Source of the DNA: Oxytricha trifallax
Taxonomy: Eukaryota; Ciliophora; Spirotrichea; Sporadotrichida; Oxytrichidae
Direction of reading: 5' to 3'
Length of the DNA stretch: 64,000 nt
Assembly: GCA_000711775.1 (NCBI GenBank)
Contig: ARYC01017303.1
Coordinates: forward strand, 1 to 64,000
Below, piece after piece: positions 35,420-45,438 of this stretch; the first letter of the stretch is position 1; each line of letters starts with the position of its first letter. The notes under the pieces are model-generated. The model had not been told where the DNA came from and made no database searches. It saw only the letters and a list, made by a program, of their open reading frames with translations. Position numbers and translations under genes: made by a program.

Positions 35420-37823
35420 ATGAATGATTATTATAACAAATTCACTGCTCATGGAGTTTTACTAAAAGACCCACTATTATTTATTAAATAGTATTACTTT
35501 CATATTTAATCTTCACAAAAATACTTCTTTTTTATTCAATGATTGCCTAATTTAATTAAATTTAATGTTTCAGGCGATATTAGTAGAATCGAATAAATAA
35601 AATTAATAAGCTTAGGAATAAATGATAACCATGCATCCAAATCAGGGAGTTCAAATGAGTGAACCCCAAAACCCCCTCACTAATTCTTTCATTCTTAAAA
35701 TTATTATACTAACTGCATAACTATAAGTATATATTGTAAAATTCCTTTGTGATTGACGAGTATTTGGCAACAGGAAATTTGGATCCAAGAGAGAAATTGA
35801 TTGAGATCGGAGGTGGGAATTAAACAGACAGATCATCTGCTCTATTTGAATATCATAAATATTCAAGAAACTATTCTTTCAATAGATCAAAGCGTATATG
35901 GTATTTTAGTATAGAATATCAGAGTATGGGTAAAATGAATGGAATTTAACTAATAAATAATACTAACCTCACTGCAAACACCAAATCTACTGATACCAAG
36001 AGCAGGAATAACAACTAAAAGCTTAAGTCTAAACTTAACTCAATTTACTTGATTAAATTATGCTAGCATAGTTAAGTTTAACAAGAAGTAAATCAATGCG
36101 TTTATGTATAACTCTAGCGATGCGGTGAGTCCTAGCACCACTTAAGTTCACAGTCGACTATGCGGAAGTGCCAGTGGATCTATCTCACCTATTTTAATAA
36201 CTTATTTCTATTATTATTCTAAATCAGGCTTAGCAAAAGTGTATTTAAAATATTCACCAGCAATCACTAGCTATTCAAACGGAGCTTACAATAACAATGG
36301 AAATAACTAGTCACTGATGAAATACAGCTTATTTCACATGGACAGCTCAAATGTTTAATCGAGCAATCTTCAAGAGAGCAATAGTCCGCTAGCGTCACAA
36401 TAAAATCAATACTAAAATGCACACAAGTTTATTTTAAATAATCATAAATTAAGAACATTATCAGGTGCTAAAGTATATATTTTTTACGTTTGGTGATTTA
36501 TTAAAATAAAATGCCCCTTTGGTGTCTATGTTTCAGAATAGAATTCCGAATTAAATAGGTATGTTCGATAAGAAAAAAAGGAGCATTGAAGTTATGGAAA
36601 ACATAAAAAATAGGATTCAACAATCAAATCAGCAGATGAAGCCATAGTAAACTCAATCAAATAATATCCTCACTTTTAATAGTACAGGTACTCTAAATTA
36701 GGAGGAATAAATATAATAATCAGTGCAGCAGGAATTAATTTAAAACAAATAAAAATTAATATCTTAAAATCATTTGCAATAATAGAAAAATGCCGCAATA
36801 GGTATTAAAGATAAAACATCACCAAAGATCTCCACTTTCTTATAGAATTTTAATTTAATTTATTTCTTCAAAAAAGAAGGATTATAAATTAAGCTATAAG
36901 GTATAATTTATTATTAAAAGTTGCATTTCTTGGGCAAATTCGTGAAAATAAGTAAGAAGAAGGAAGAACCCAAGCAAAACTAAATAGTGCCAGAACCACT
37001 CCAAAGCACTCATTCTCAGTAAAATAATATCAAAACTTTGATACTTAATAAAAATTCAGATGACACAGCTATTCGGAGGTAAATCCTATTGGAATATAAT
37101 TAAAGAAAAATACAATAATAGTAGTAGAATAATAATTTACAAACTTATTCTAACGCATGCATAATTAAGAAATAAAATGATATAGTCAAGGAAAATTTCA
37201 GAAAAGCCCTCATTAAACTGGCTTTGTAAAATAAGATTTATGTTTCTTTTTCCTCAAATCCCTTTAAACTATTAGCAATATAGATAAATGAATTTGATCT
37301 ATAATTATTAAAATTGTAATATATGTATCACTATCATCTTTTGGTGAATGAGCCCTAGATGTACCTTTCTGATATGAATAATATTTAAGGTTAACGAGGC
37401 AATCTAAAACATTTCAATATATCCTACCTGGACGATGACATTGAAGTAACTGATTTGCAACTATCCCCAAACCACCCTCCCTAGAAACCTAAAATCATTC
37501 ACAACATGTCTCAATAGCCAATGAGTGCCTAAAATAAAACCTCAAAAGCCTTTACATTCAAAACTAAGTCATCTCTGGTCTAGAGAACTGCAATTAGTAG
37601 TAATTACCTTAACTTTGAAATAACAAGCAAAAATGATGAATCTGATCAATATCTGCCATTGAATAATTGTAATGAAATTGGTGCTTAGGTTAGTTCATTG
37701 TTTTACAATAATAAAGAAGAGGTAAAATTAGGTTTAACAATGCCAATCAAATCTTAGAATGGAGTACATCAAAATGAAAGTCAGAAAGCTTAACTATTTT
37801 AATTAATTTAAATTTATAATTGA
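35420..37823 (+). CDS. Q/N/S-rich hypothetical protein, MDS-split
   Basis: A chain of plus-strand coding islands with UAA/UAG as Gln. A possible start is MNDYYNKFTAHGVLLKDP (35420). Islands near 35740-35890 (EYLATGNLDPREKLIEIGGG), 36090-36190, 36255-36420, 36540-36850 (MFDKKKRSIEVMENIKNRIQ) and 36930-37823 follow, ending TGA 37821-37823. AT-rich DNA between islands breaks the frame, so IESs are present, but pointers were not resolved. The last island is the longest and includes YLDDDIEVTDLQLSPNHPPQ. No domain is recognised. The island near 35640 contains CCCCAAAACCCCC, the hypotrich telomere repeat pattern, possibly by chance. Confidence 0.5.
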
Positions 37824-39696
37824 GATTCTTTAAGAATCAATACTATTTAAATTACTAGATATATTATAGGTTGAATAATCAATATTTTTTTGTATACACT
37901 ATAATTAATAGTGAATGAGAGGAAGATTTCTCATTTTCGTAAAATTAATTTTGTTTTAAGCTTAACAGACTCTTAATGTTGGCAGAGGCAAAAGATATGA
38001 GGATTTCTTACCACTTGAAAAAAGGCAAAGCTCATCAAACCAAAACTTTATTTTTATTTGAGTTTCTAATTTCTTTTTTCTTTTTTACAAGGCAATATAT
38101 TTACAGCTTTATTTTAAACTCAAAGAGCAGACTCAGAAAAATAATATCTAATGTAAAGATTTGAAGCAGTAACCTATAATGCCAAACTTTGCTTTGCATG
38201 CTCAAACGTATAATTAGATATATTATGAAGTAAACTTTTGACTCTAATATTGTAAATATGCTCGATCATATTATTATAGGTAATTATCAATATTTTGGAG
38301 TTTTAAAGGGATTATTAGTATATTTTATTTATTTAATTATATAATAAATTCACATTCAATGCGTCCTATCAAATTGAATAAATGAGTCTTTAAATATATT
38401 TGAAAACAATACAATAAAATTGTAAATAACAATATCGCTTATCTTAAATAAATTATGAGAATTTGAAATTAATTTAATATGCCAATAAGTTTAGTTGATA
38501 GCTAAATACATGAATAAATGCTTCTTCTATATAGAAATGAATTTTTTTATTAACATATTAAAAAAGAATTTTATTAAATTTTTAACAAATTAAAAGATTA
38601 TTGTTTTGAGTAAAGTATATGCTCCTCACTAAAAATATAAATCAAATTCATTGATTTATAATAGTTGAAAAATAAATCTAGAGCTAAATTTTCTGAAATA
38701 ATTAAATATAGTTTTCAAAATTAATTGCAATATAGAAATTATGAAATCTCGAAATGAAATCTCAGAAAGATTTAAAGTTTTAAAACATCACTATTATATT
38801 AGTGAATATATATTTAATTTTTACTCTTCAAAATAGTTATTCATTTAAGTGGTGATTATTTAATTTTCTAAATTTCTAATATAAATATGAAGGAAAAATT
38901 GTTAGATCAAAAATAAGCTAGAGCATGATGAGGAAAAATTCTAATATATTTAATAATTCTTTATTAATGATATCACTCATAAGCTTTAGAAAAGTTAAAT
39001 TTGTGCGATTTATTCAATGTTGATAGCCTATATTTTGATCTTTTGTTTTAATATTAATTAAGTGTCGATTTTAAAAAATATATAATAATATATATTTAAA
39101 TTTATATTTATAATATTTTTAATTCATTTAAAAAATAGAGAGTATTAATTTTCTAAAAATTATTGCTATATATTTTATAAAAATCTTTTTATTTATTTTT
39201 CATTTAGGCCACTATATTTAAATTTAAACTGTAATATTTTTGAATTTAATGCAAAATACATTTTTTAAAAATATGATCGATGTATTATTATATGTATTCA
39301 CAACATGTTAGAAAATTATGTTTATTATTATTTAAAATTTCAAATTATTGACTTCACTAAAAACCATATAAATTGATTGATGTAAAAATAATGAATTTTA
39401 TAAGAATTGATAAAATAGACATCTTAAGATTCTAAAATCTATGGGAGAATTTTTTAATAAATAAAAAAAATATTTATATATTATAATTTTGAAAACTATA
39501 AAACAGTTTAATTATATCAGTTTTTAACTTAAGATTTTGTTAGAAATTTTAATATTGGAATTAATAATTTTTTAAGAAAGTAAGTTATTCTAAGTTTTAA
39601 TTAAATTCTCCTAAATTATCACTTATTTCTAGCGTTTAATATTTGTGTAAAGAATTTTTAATTTCTGATATTTTCCTATAAAAAATTCCAAGCAAA
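37824..39696. other. AT-rich germline DNA with possible stray coding segment
   Basis: Mostly IES-like DNA. Near 37976-38060 and 38085-38241 there are GC-richer open stretches (AEAKDMRISYHLKKGKAHQ; LKEQTQKNNIQCKDLKQQ, ending at a TGA at 38239-38241) that could be MDSs of an unidentified gene. From 38250 to 39690 nothing is seen but A/T-rich sequence. Confidence 0.45.
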
Positions 39697-40545
39697 TGTT
39701 AATGATGTGGTGGTCTTGAATAACTGGTCCACTGAAGGTAACCCAAAAGAGCTCTACGATCTAAATATTGCCTAAACACCTGAAGAAAAAGAATAAATTT
39801 AAAACGATCCTTCACTCTACAGTTTCACATTAGATAGATATAACCTGCCATCTATTTTGATAAAGGTCCTCAAGTCTATGCGATTAATTATAATAATAAT
39901 ATGCATATATTATTAAGTTTAATTATAAATCAACCTCTTGATTAAAATATGATTAAGATAGTGTAAATATGACTAATTAATTTTATGCGTAAAAATGAAG
40001 TTTGTGAATTCATAGCAAACTCTCACTATGACAAATTACGTTCAAATTTACCAAATGACCTCTTCGATTAATATAAACTATTCAAAGAGGGTGATAAGAT
40101 TAGTTTCTTGATTTGCCTCCTAGACCAAGATAAGGATGTGTATTTTTACTAAATGCAAGCTCAAGGAAAGCTAGACAGAGTGTAGACATTGAAAAATATT
40201 GCTGGTTAATTCTTCAAGCTTGAAAACTACAAAAAAGCAGCTAGGATTTACTAGAAGATAAATGGTTACTATAACTTTGGGGATGTTGCAAACAATTTGC
40301 AATTAGATTGATACATATACAATTTGAACTAATGCTATATTAATCATAAAATAACAATCATGCCAAGGAAGATGAAGAGACAGAAGAATTTAAAAAGACT
40401 CATGAAGAGCTCAGACTACTTAAAATCACAAGTTTTATGAATTTGGTGGTCTGCAAATATAAAATGAAGGAGTTCTCAAGTATAGTGGGCATCACTGATT
40501 AAGTTATTGAATTGGACCCTAAAAACATCAAATGCTTGTATTTCA
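39697..40545 (+). CDS. FKBP-TPR immunophilin, segment 2 (last FKBP domain and TPRs)
   Basis: This segment begins in the pointer TGTTAATGATGTGGTG (39697-39712), whose inverse is at 45423-45438. It encodes VNDVVVLNNWSTEGNPKELY, an FKBP-like core (LPSILIKVLKSMRKNEV), then TPR helices (AGQFFKLENYKKAARIYQKI; SFMNLVVCKYKMKEFSS; DPKNIKCLYF). The domain order matches FKBP52-type Hsp90 co-chaperones with peptidyl-prolyl isomerase folds. Two local IESs are proven by pointers TATGCG (39877/39984) and AACAAT (40291/40353). It ends in the pointer TGCTTGTATTTCA (40533-40545), which leads to the inverted segment at 19777. Flippase B1 starts 33 bp later. Confidence 0.92.
39883..39989 (+). other. IES in FKBP segment 2, pointer TATGCG
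   Basis: TATGCG at 39877-39882 and 39984-39989. Excision joins VLKSM to RKNEVCEFI. Confidence 0.85.
40297..40358 (+). other. IES in FKBP segment 2, pointer AACAAT
   Basis: AACAAT at 40291-40296 and 40353-40358. Excision joins GDVANN to HAKEDEETEEF. Confidence 0.85.
40533..40545 (+). repeat. Pointer FKBP 2/3, 13 bp, inverted partner
   Basis: TGCTTGTATTTCA here; its reverse complement lies at 19765-19777. Flanks differ on both sides. Confidence 0.9.
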
Positions 40546-40578
40546 TAAAATTTAATTTGAAGAATTAATTTTATGAAA

Positions 40579-41716
40579 GTCAAAGATATTTTTGAAGACA
40601 TGAAAAGACATAAATCAGACAACGTTGAAAACACTCGTAAAGTGTTGAGATTAGACAAGAAAACAAAGACTTTCGTGCTTGACTCATGGAAGAACCTCCG
40701 TGTAGGCCAGATTATCCAAGTCCGCCAAGATCAATACTTAGTATTTACAGATTGGTATTGAGATTTGTTAATTTATTATTGAATAAATACTTCCCAGCTG
40801 ACTTGGCTTTGCTGAGATCATCCAACAATAATGGTATTGCCTACGTAGAGACTAAGAATCTCGATGGAGAGACAAACCTCAAGCACAAGTCAGCTCTGAA
40901 AGAGCTCTAAGCCGCTGTCGTTGACGCTTCAGCTTGCACAACCTTTAGAGGTACCTTAACATGTGAATTATTAAAACTTTAATTACTATATAATGGCCAA
41001 TGCATCTTTACTAAATTATTCAAATATCTTGTGTATTTATTTAACTTGTGAAGCTCCTAATGACTAACTTTACAAGTTTGAAGGTACAGTTAAAACTGCC
41101 GACAATGTAACCTACTCCCTCGACCACAACTCCATTCTATTGCGTGGAACTTCCCTTAGAAACACCGAATGGGTCTATGGTATTGTCATCTACACTGGTC
41201 ACGATTCAAAGATCATGAAGAACTCCAGCAAGTCACGTACCAAGTTCTCAAAGTTAGAAATCTAGACTAACAAACAGATCATCTTGTCATATTTAAATGA
41301 CGAGAAATTCAGTAATACTGTACTCTAGAATATTTACAGAAATGGAAAGTAAAATTATGTCAAATGTACACAAATACATTTTGTAGATAAATCTTGATCT
41401 TTTTATTCCAAATCTTGATTTGCATTATTGGTGCTTCATTCAATGAACTCTGGACTCTCAGAACTGGTTAAACTTACCACCCATACCTCAACCTTGTTAG
41501 TGTGTATTTTAATTTTATTTCTTAGAGTTTATCAAAAACTATAATTTTCTCAACGTGTAATACTTAGATTTGCAATGATTAATTGAATTTGTAATGAATT
41601 GTTAGTGAGGATGACGTTGACAAGAATTTCTGGTAAGGTTTATTTGCAGACAGTGTCACTAGATTCGGTACATGGCTTTTACTTTTCGCAAACTTCGTTC
41701 CTATCTCTTTGATTTA
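40579..41716 (+). CDS. P4-type ATPase, segment B1 (actuator domain, TM3)
   Basis: This segment begins with the 18-bp pointer shared with 16690-16707. It encodes the part missing from the 16-kb locus: KHK-type linker, [10 protein letters not shown], the actuator motif [10 protein letters not shown] with the DGET dephosphorylation loop, [20 protein letters not shown], then a membrane helix and the start of PISLI. Four local IESs are removed with pointers AATACTT (40733/40786), TGTGAA (40962/41047), ATCTTG (41281/41391) and TTGTTAGTG (41494/41599). It ends in CCTATCTCTTTGATT (41702-41716), shared with segment A2. It cannot stand alone, having no start codon and no phosphorylation site. Confidence 0.94.
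40740..40792 (+). other. IES in flippase B1, pointer AATACTT
   Basis: AATACTT at 40733-40739 and 40786-40792. Excision joins VRQDQYF to PADLALL. Confidence 0.85.
40968..41052 (+). other. IES in flippase B1, pointer TGTGAA
   Basis: TGTGAA at 40962-40967 and 41047-41052. Excision joins FRGTLTCE to APNDQLYKF. Confidence 0.85.
41287..41396 (+). other. IES in flippase B1, pointer ATCTTG
   Basis: ATCTTG at 41281-41286 and 41391-41396. Excision joins TNKQII to [13 protein letters not shown], restoring a membrane helix. Confidence 0.85.
41503..41607 (+). other. IES in flippase B1, pointer TTGTTAGTG
   Basis: TTGTTAGTG at 41494-41502 and 41599-41607. Excision joins HPYLNLVS to EDDVDKNFW. Confidence 0.85.
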
Positions 41717-41743
41717 AGATTTATATAATATTTTAGGAAAAAA

Positions 41744-41802
41744 TTGGCTCTTGTTAACTGTGGAAAATACTTCGGATATTTCTTCAAGGGAAGAGATGAT
41801 GA
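41744..41802 (+). CDS. P4-type ATPase, segment B2 (59-bp MDS)
   Basis: This tiny segment supplies LALVNCGKYFGYFFKGRDD, the residues missing from the 16-kb locus between SSPDELAL and ENNIEVEV in the nucleotide-binding domain. It begins with the pointer AATTGGCTCTTG (41744-41755; copy 17257-17268) and ends with GATGATGA (41795-41802; copy 17291-17298). It lies 27 bp after B1, although segment A2 intervenes in the protein. The complementary A2-A3 gap in the other locus is only 22 bp. Confidence 0.93.
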
Positions 41803-41815
41803 CAACAACAATTAT

Positions 41816-43115
41816 TCATATAAAATCATTCAATAAAATAAACATGTATCTAAAATGAAATCGTTTGCATTTTTTAGAAATTTAATGATAAATTTGTTAT
41901 TATTTGTTCATTGTATCTGTATTTGATTTCATTAAACATTATAAAGCAAATCTAACTTCCTGATATCCTCCCCATAATTAAATGGTGGTATTAAATCCTG
42001 CACCTATAGGAAATGAATATTATTTATAACTGAAAAACCTAAGAGGCATATTTATTTTTACCCCATATTTTGGTAAATTTCAACATTAAATTAAATAAAA
42101 CTTAACTTACCCTTTTATAAGGACCAGTGGAAGCAGTGGTAGTCTAACCGTCTCCTCCTTCATCTTTGTCTTCTCTCTTGAGTCCTTTCAAATTAGTTCT
42201 CAAGTTTGCTTTCAACTGTTCAAAGGGGGTCAATTCTCGGCCTACCCCAATCCCTATACTTGATGAAGTAATCCCTGAGCTTGCGTGATATTTAAAATAT
42301 TATATTGTTATATATTAATTTGTAATAAAACTGTAAATATGATAAAATTAGATGCAGATATTTAGACTCATTCTTTTTCATGTAGAGAGTAATATTTCTT
42401 AAAGTATAATCAAGCCAGGAGGAAGATGGCTATTTTAAGTATATTCTTATGTATTTTACTCCTCTTCTATCGAATTTGCTGTTAAACTATAAAATAATGA
42501 TTAAAATAACGCAATTCCACAACTATTGTAACTTCTAGTGATATTCTTATATTTCTTAAATAAATAACTTACAAGTTCTGTCCCAATAATATGCCAGTTT
42601 TAAGCATCAGTTTCGTAATGAGAATTACGCATCAATTAGTAATGTTTCAATAGAGTAGTCCAATTTCCTTCGTTTTTCTTCAACTCTTTTAAATCACCAA
42701 TTAAGCCTCCCTTGAATTATTCTTAAATTTGTATTTGTTTTAATTGTTAATTTATAATATGATAAAAACCACATACTACTATTAGATTATTACAATTACG
42801 AATAATACTTGACAGTAATGGAGAATGTATAAAAGTTCTGGAGTACAATATATTGAAAGAAGGGTATTTCCTGTTCTTTGTTAAATTACACCTCAATGTA
42901 AGATTTACAAGGTTTTTGGATTGGTTGCTAATTTTGTACAGGCATTACATTGGTTTTATTTGAAATCATGCAGTCAAGTGAAACGATGCTAATTTAAGTA
43001 TATAGGTTAAAAATATTTCAGCAATACAATAGCAATAGAATTATACAATAAATATAATAATGATGTTAAATTTAGTGTCATCTTCCCCTTTCTGAATTTA
43101 ATTTTAAGTGCTCAT
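41816..43115 (-). CDS. Nicolin-1-like protein (tubulin polyglutamylase complex subunit)
   Basis: Minus-strand islands read MSTQNQIQKGEDDTKFNI (start 43115), YIEVQFNKEQEIPFFQYIVL, LLKHYQLMRNSHYETDAQNW, YIRIYLKQPSSSWLDYTLRN and SIGIGVGRELTPFEQLK. The R-x-x-L-K-Q-P-S-x-x-W-L pattern and block order match nicolin-1 (NICN1), a subunit of the neuronal/ciliary tubulin polyglutamylase complex. AT-rich breaks near 43060-42960, 42780-42720, 42560-42475 and 42350-42290 are IESs or introns. The C-terminus is uncertain: an intron or IES near 42000-42110 leads to a possible tail ending at TGA 41816-41818, 14 bp from flippase B2. Confidence 0.6.
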
Positions 43116-43226
43116 AATTCCAGATAATATAGATTGAGGTCCACCACTTAATTTATCCACCATGTTATTTTAATATTTCAAATATTTGAAAATGTTTATG
43201 TATTTATTTTATTTTCAAAATTCCAA

Positions 43227-45418
43227 TCATATTTTCAACTTTAGTTATTTATATAGTTTAATTTCCTGTTTATATATATTAGATTATTAATCAGAGAGTA
43301 GTGATTGAGACTTTTCCTCCTCATTTTGCGAGTAGAGCTTTCTCCAGTAGGTGTGAGTATCAATCCTTTTGACAACTTTCTTGCCCAAGTATACTCTGTA
43401 CTCATGTATCTTGCAATTGTTGTCATTGGGAGTTAATAAATGAAATGTATTAACTGTGATGAAATAAAGTATATTAAGGAGCCTACCATTGGATAAGTAG
43501 TCTATGGCCTTCACATTCTAAACACTCAACAACCTTAACTTCTTCAGGTCTATCTCTGAATATTTTAGGACCTTAATCAGACTTTGAGAGAAGCTACTGC
43601 AACTCAAGTTCAAAAGCCTCTTTGCGCTGTTGAGTCTGAATCTTCTCATTCTTGATGCGTTGTTGCTTCTCGAGATAAGCTTGCTTTTCTTCTTCAGTCA
43701 TCTATAGAACAAGTTCTTTCTCGTCTTCACCATGAATGCGCTTTTTCAAGAGAGTTTGTCCATAAGAATTTTGCTGATAGGAAGTGCGATCCTTTGAAGA
43801 TTATTGAGAGAAATTTGAGAAAGAGGAATCTCTTTGCGAAAACTGAGAAGATGTGCGGTCTGCCGGTTGAGGGTTAAGCTTCCACTCCTATTCGTTACTA
43901 TCATCTCTCATTTCTGTATCTTCCAAAGATTGTGAATGATGGTTAGAAGTCACTTGGTTGCTTGTATCTTACTAGGTAGATTTCTGAGAATTTGAATTCT
44001 GGGAATATCTTTGTTGCTCTTAAAGATATCTGTCTCTTTGCTTTTTGAGATTCTCTTCGTAAACCCTCATCTTTCTTTGTAGTTCTTTGAGTCTTACTTC
44101 AATCGGCCCATCCCAGAACTTTTCAATACTATCGTCCTTGATGCCTCTCTTTTCGCAAATTTAAAGTACATGCATGAATTCATCAATAATATTTTAAAAG
44201 TTTAGAAAACTTCTCTGATGAGTTTTTCTCTCATTGTGATCGGATTGTCTCTTGGAATGCCTGCAAAACTTTGGTTCTTAAATTTCTCTCTGATTTTCTC
44301 CTTTTCCTTGTCAATTCTAAGAAGCTCCTTCTCTGTGATTTTAGGGAATAAACAATCTCTATAGATGATCACTTTTCTGTTGTTTCTATTGGCCTTTCCA
44401 TGTGAGATAAGTTAATAAGAAAAATGAAAGTCCAATTAAAAAACAATCATTAGTGTAATTGTATTGCAATAGATACTTCTCATTCCAATGAAATTGCAAA
44501 GTGCATGGACTAAAGCTCTGGCTTATGGATCTAAATTTTCAGGAAACTCCAGAGCCACTTATTTCTCTTGAGGAAAGTTCTCAAGGAACTGAAGTACAAT
44601 TTAAGATACGATATACTCAAAATCTTTCTCATTCTCAAATGTAACCTCAGGGTAATCCTCAAAGATAGAAGTAGGGAGAGAAACCTTATTTAAGTGGATA
44701 TCTTCGCTTGCAGGGTTAAGTTTTCTAAATTTTAAAATTAAATATTGCCTTTACCAAAAGAAAAAAGGGCAGATAATAAATAGAATGAAACTTCTCTCTT
44801 CGTTCCAGATGTTTCTCATCTGATCAGTGTTCTTCTACCCAGTCATGATTCTGGAGCTATCTAGGATCTTATCAAGTTGAAATCTGTCTCTTAGAACGTA
44901 AGCCTCATCTTTCTTTGATTTTCCTGTAATTGTGGTCACTTCCTCAGCTTACTCTTAAGATTCTGCAGAATCATCAATTTTTTCAGGAATCAGCTGTGTA
45001 TCTTAGTTTATGATACTTTAAATTAGAACAAGAATCTGTAAAGTGACATTTTATAAGCTTTTAGGTAGAATATTCTTAGCATATCTAATATAATAAAAAT
45101 ATAGTTGAGTTATGGATATTCTATCATAGGTATGGTCTACTAATTGTAGCTGTTCAAAGTACAGTCTATCACAGAGTCACTCAATGTAGTATCTTAGTCT
45201 ATAAGATTAGCAGGTTAGGATTTATTTGGCAAACTGTAAAGATTCTTACCTTCAGATATGATAATCTCAGAAAGATTGCTTGGCTTAAATTCTGTTGTGG
45301 ATTAAAACTTAATCTCGTTCAAATTTATTAAAGTTTGATTCATTTAATTTATTATAAAATCAAGCATTAACTCAGCTTATATAGTCCCAGTATCATGAGT
45401 CTTATCATTTGGATTCAT
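43227..45418 (-). CDS. R3H-domain protein with Q-rich coiled-coil C-terminus
   Basis: The start MNPNDKTHDTGTIQAELMLD (ATG at 45418-45416) lies 5 bp past the end of the FKBP pointer. After gaps the protein reads LQFLENFPQEKQVALEFPEN and LDPQARALVHALCNFIGMRS, then HGKANRNNRKVIIYRD. This is the R3H fold (single-stranded nucleic-acid binding, R-x-x-x-H), here with RALVH. The C-terminal half is Gln/Glu/Lys-rich, with KKRIHGEDEKELVLQMTEEE and a long helix. It ends in HTYWRKLYSQNEEEKSQSLL and TGA 43227-43229. Breaks near 45250-45010, 44770-44720, 44470-44400, 44225-44165 and 43490-43440 are IESs or introns. A role in RNA binding is inferred. Confidence 0.6.
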
Positions 45419-45422
45419 ATAT

Positions 45423-45438
45423 CACCACATCATTAACA
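45423..45438 (-). repeat. Pointer FKBP 1/2, 16 bp, inverted partner
   Basis: The minus strand reads TGTTAATGATGTGGTG, as does the plus strand at 39697-39712. Inverting the 5.7-kb interval between the copies would place segments 1 and 2 end to end. Confidence 0.9.
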
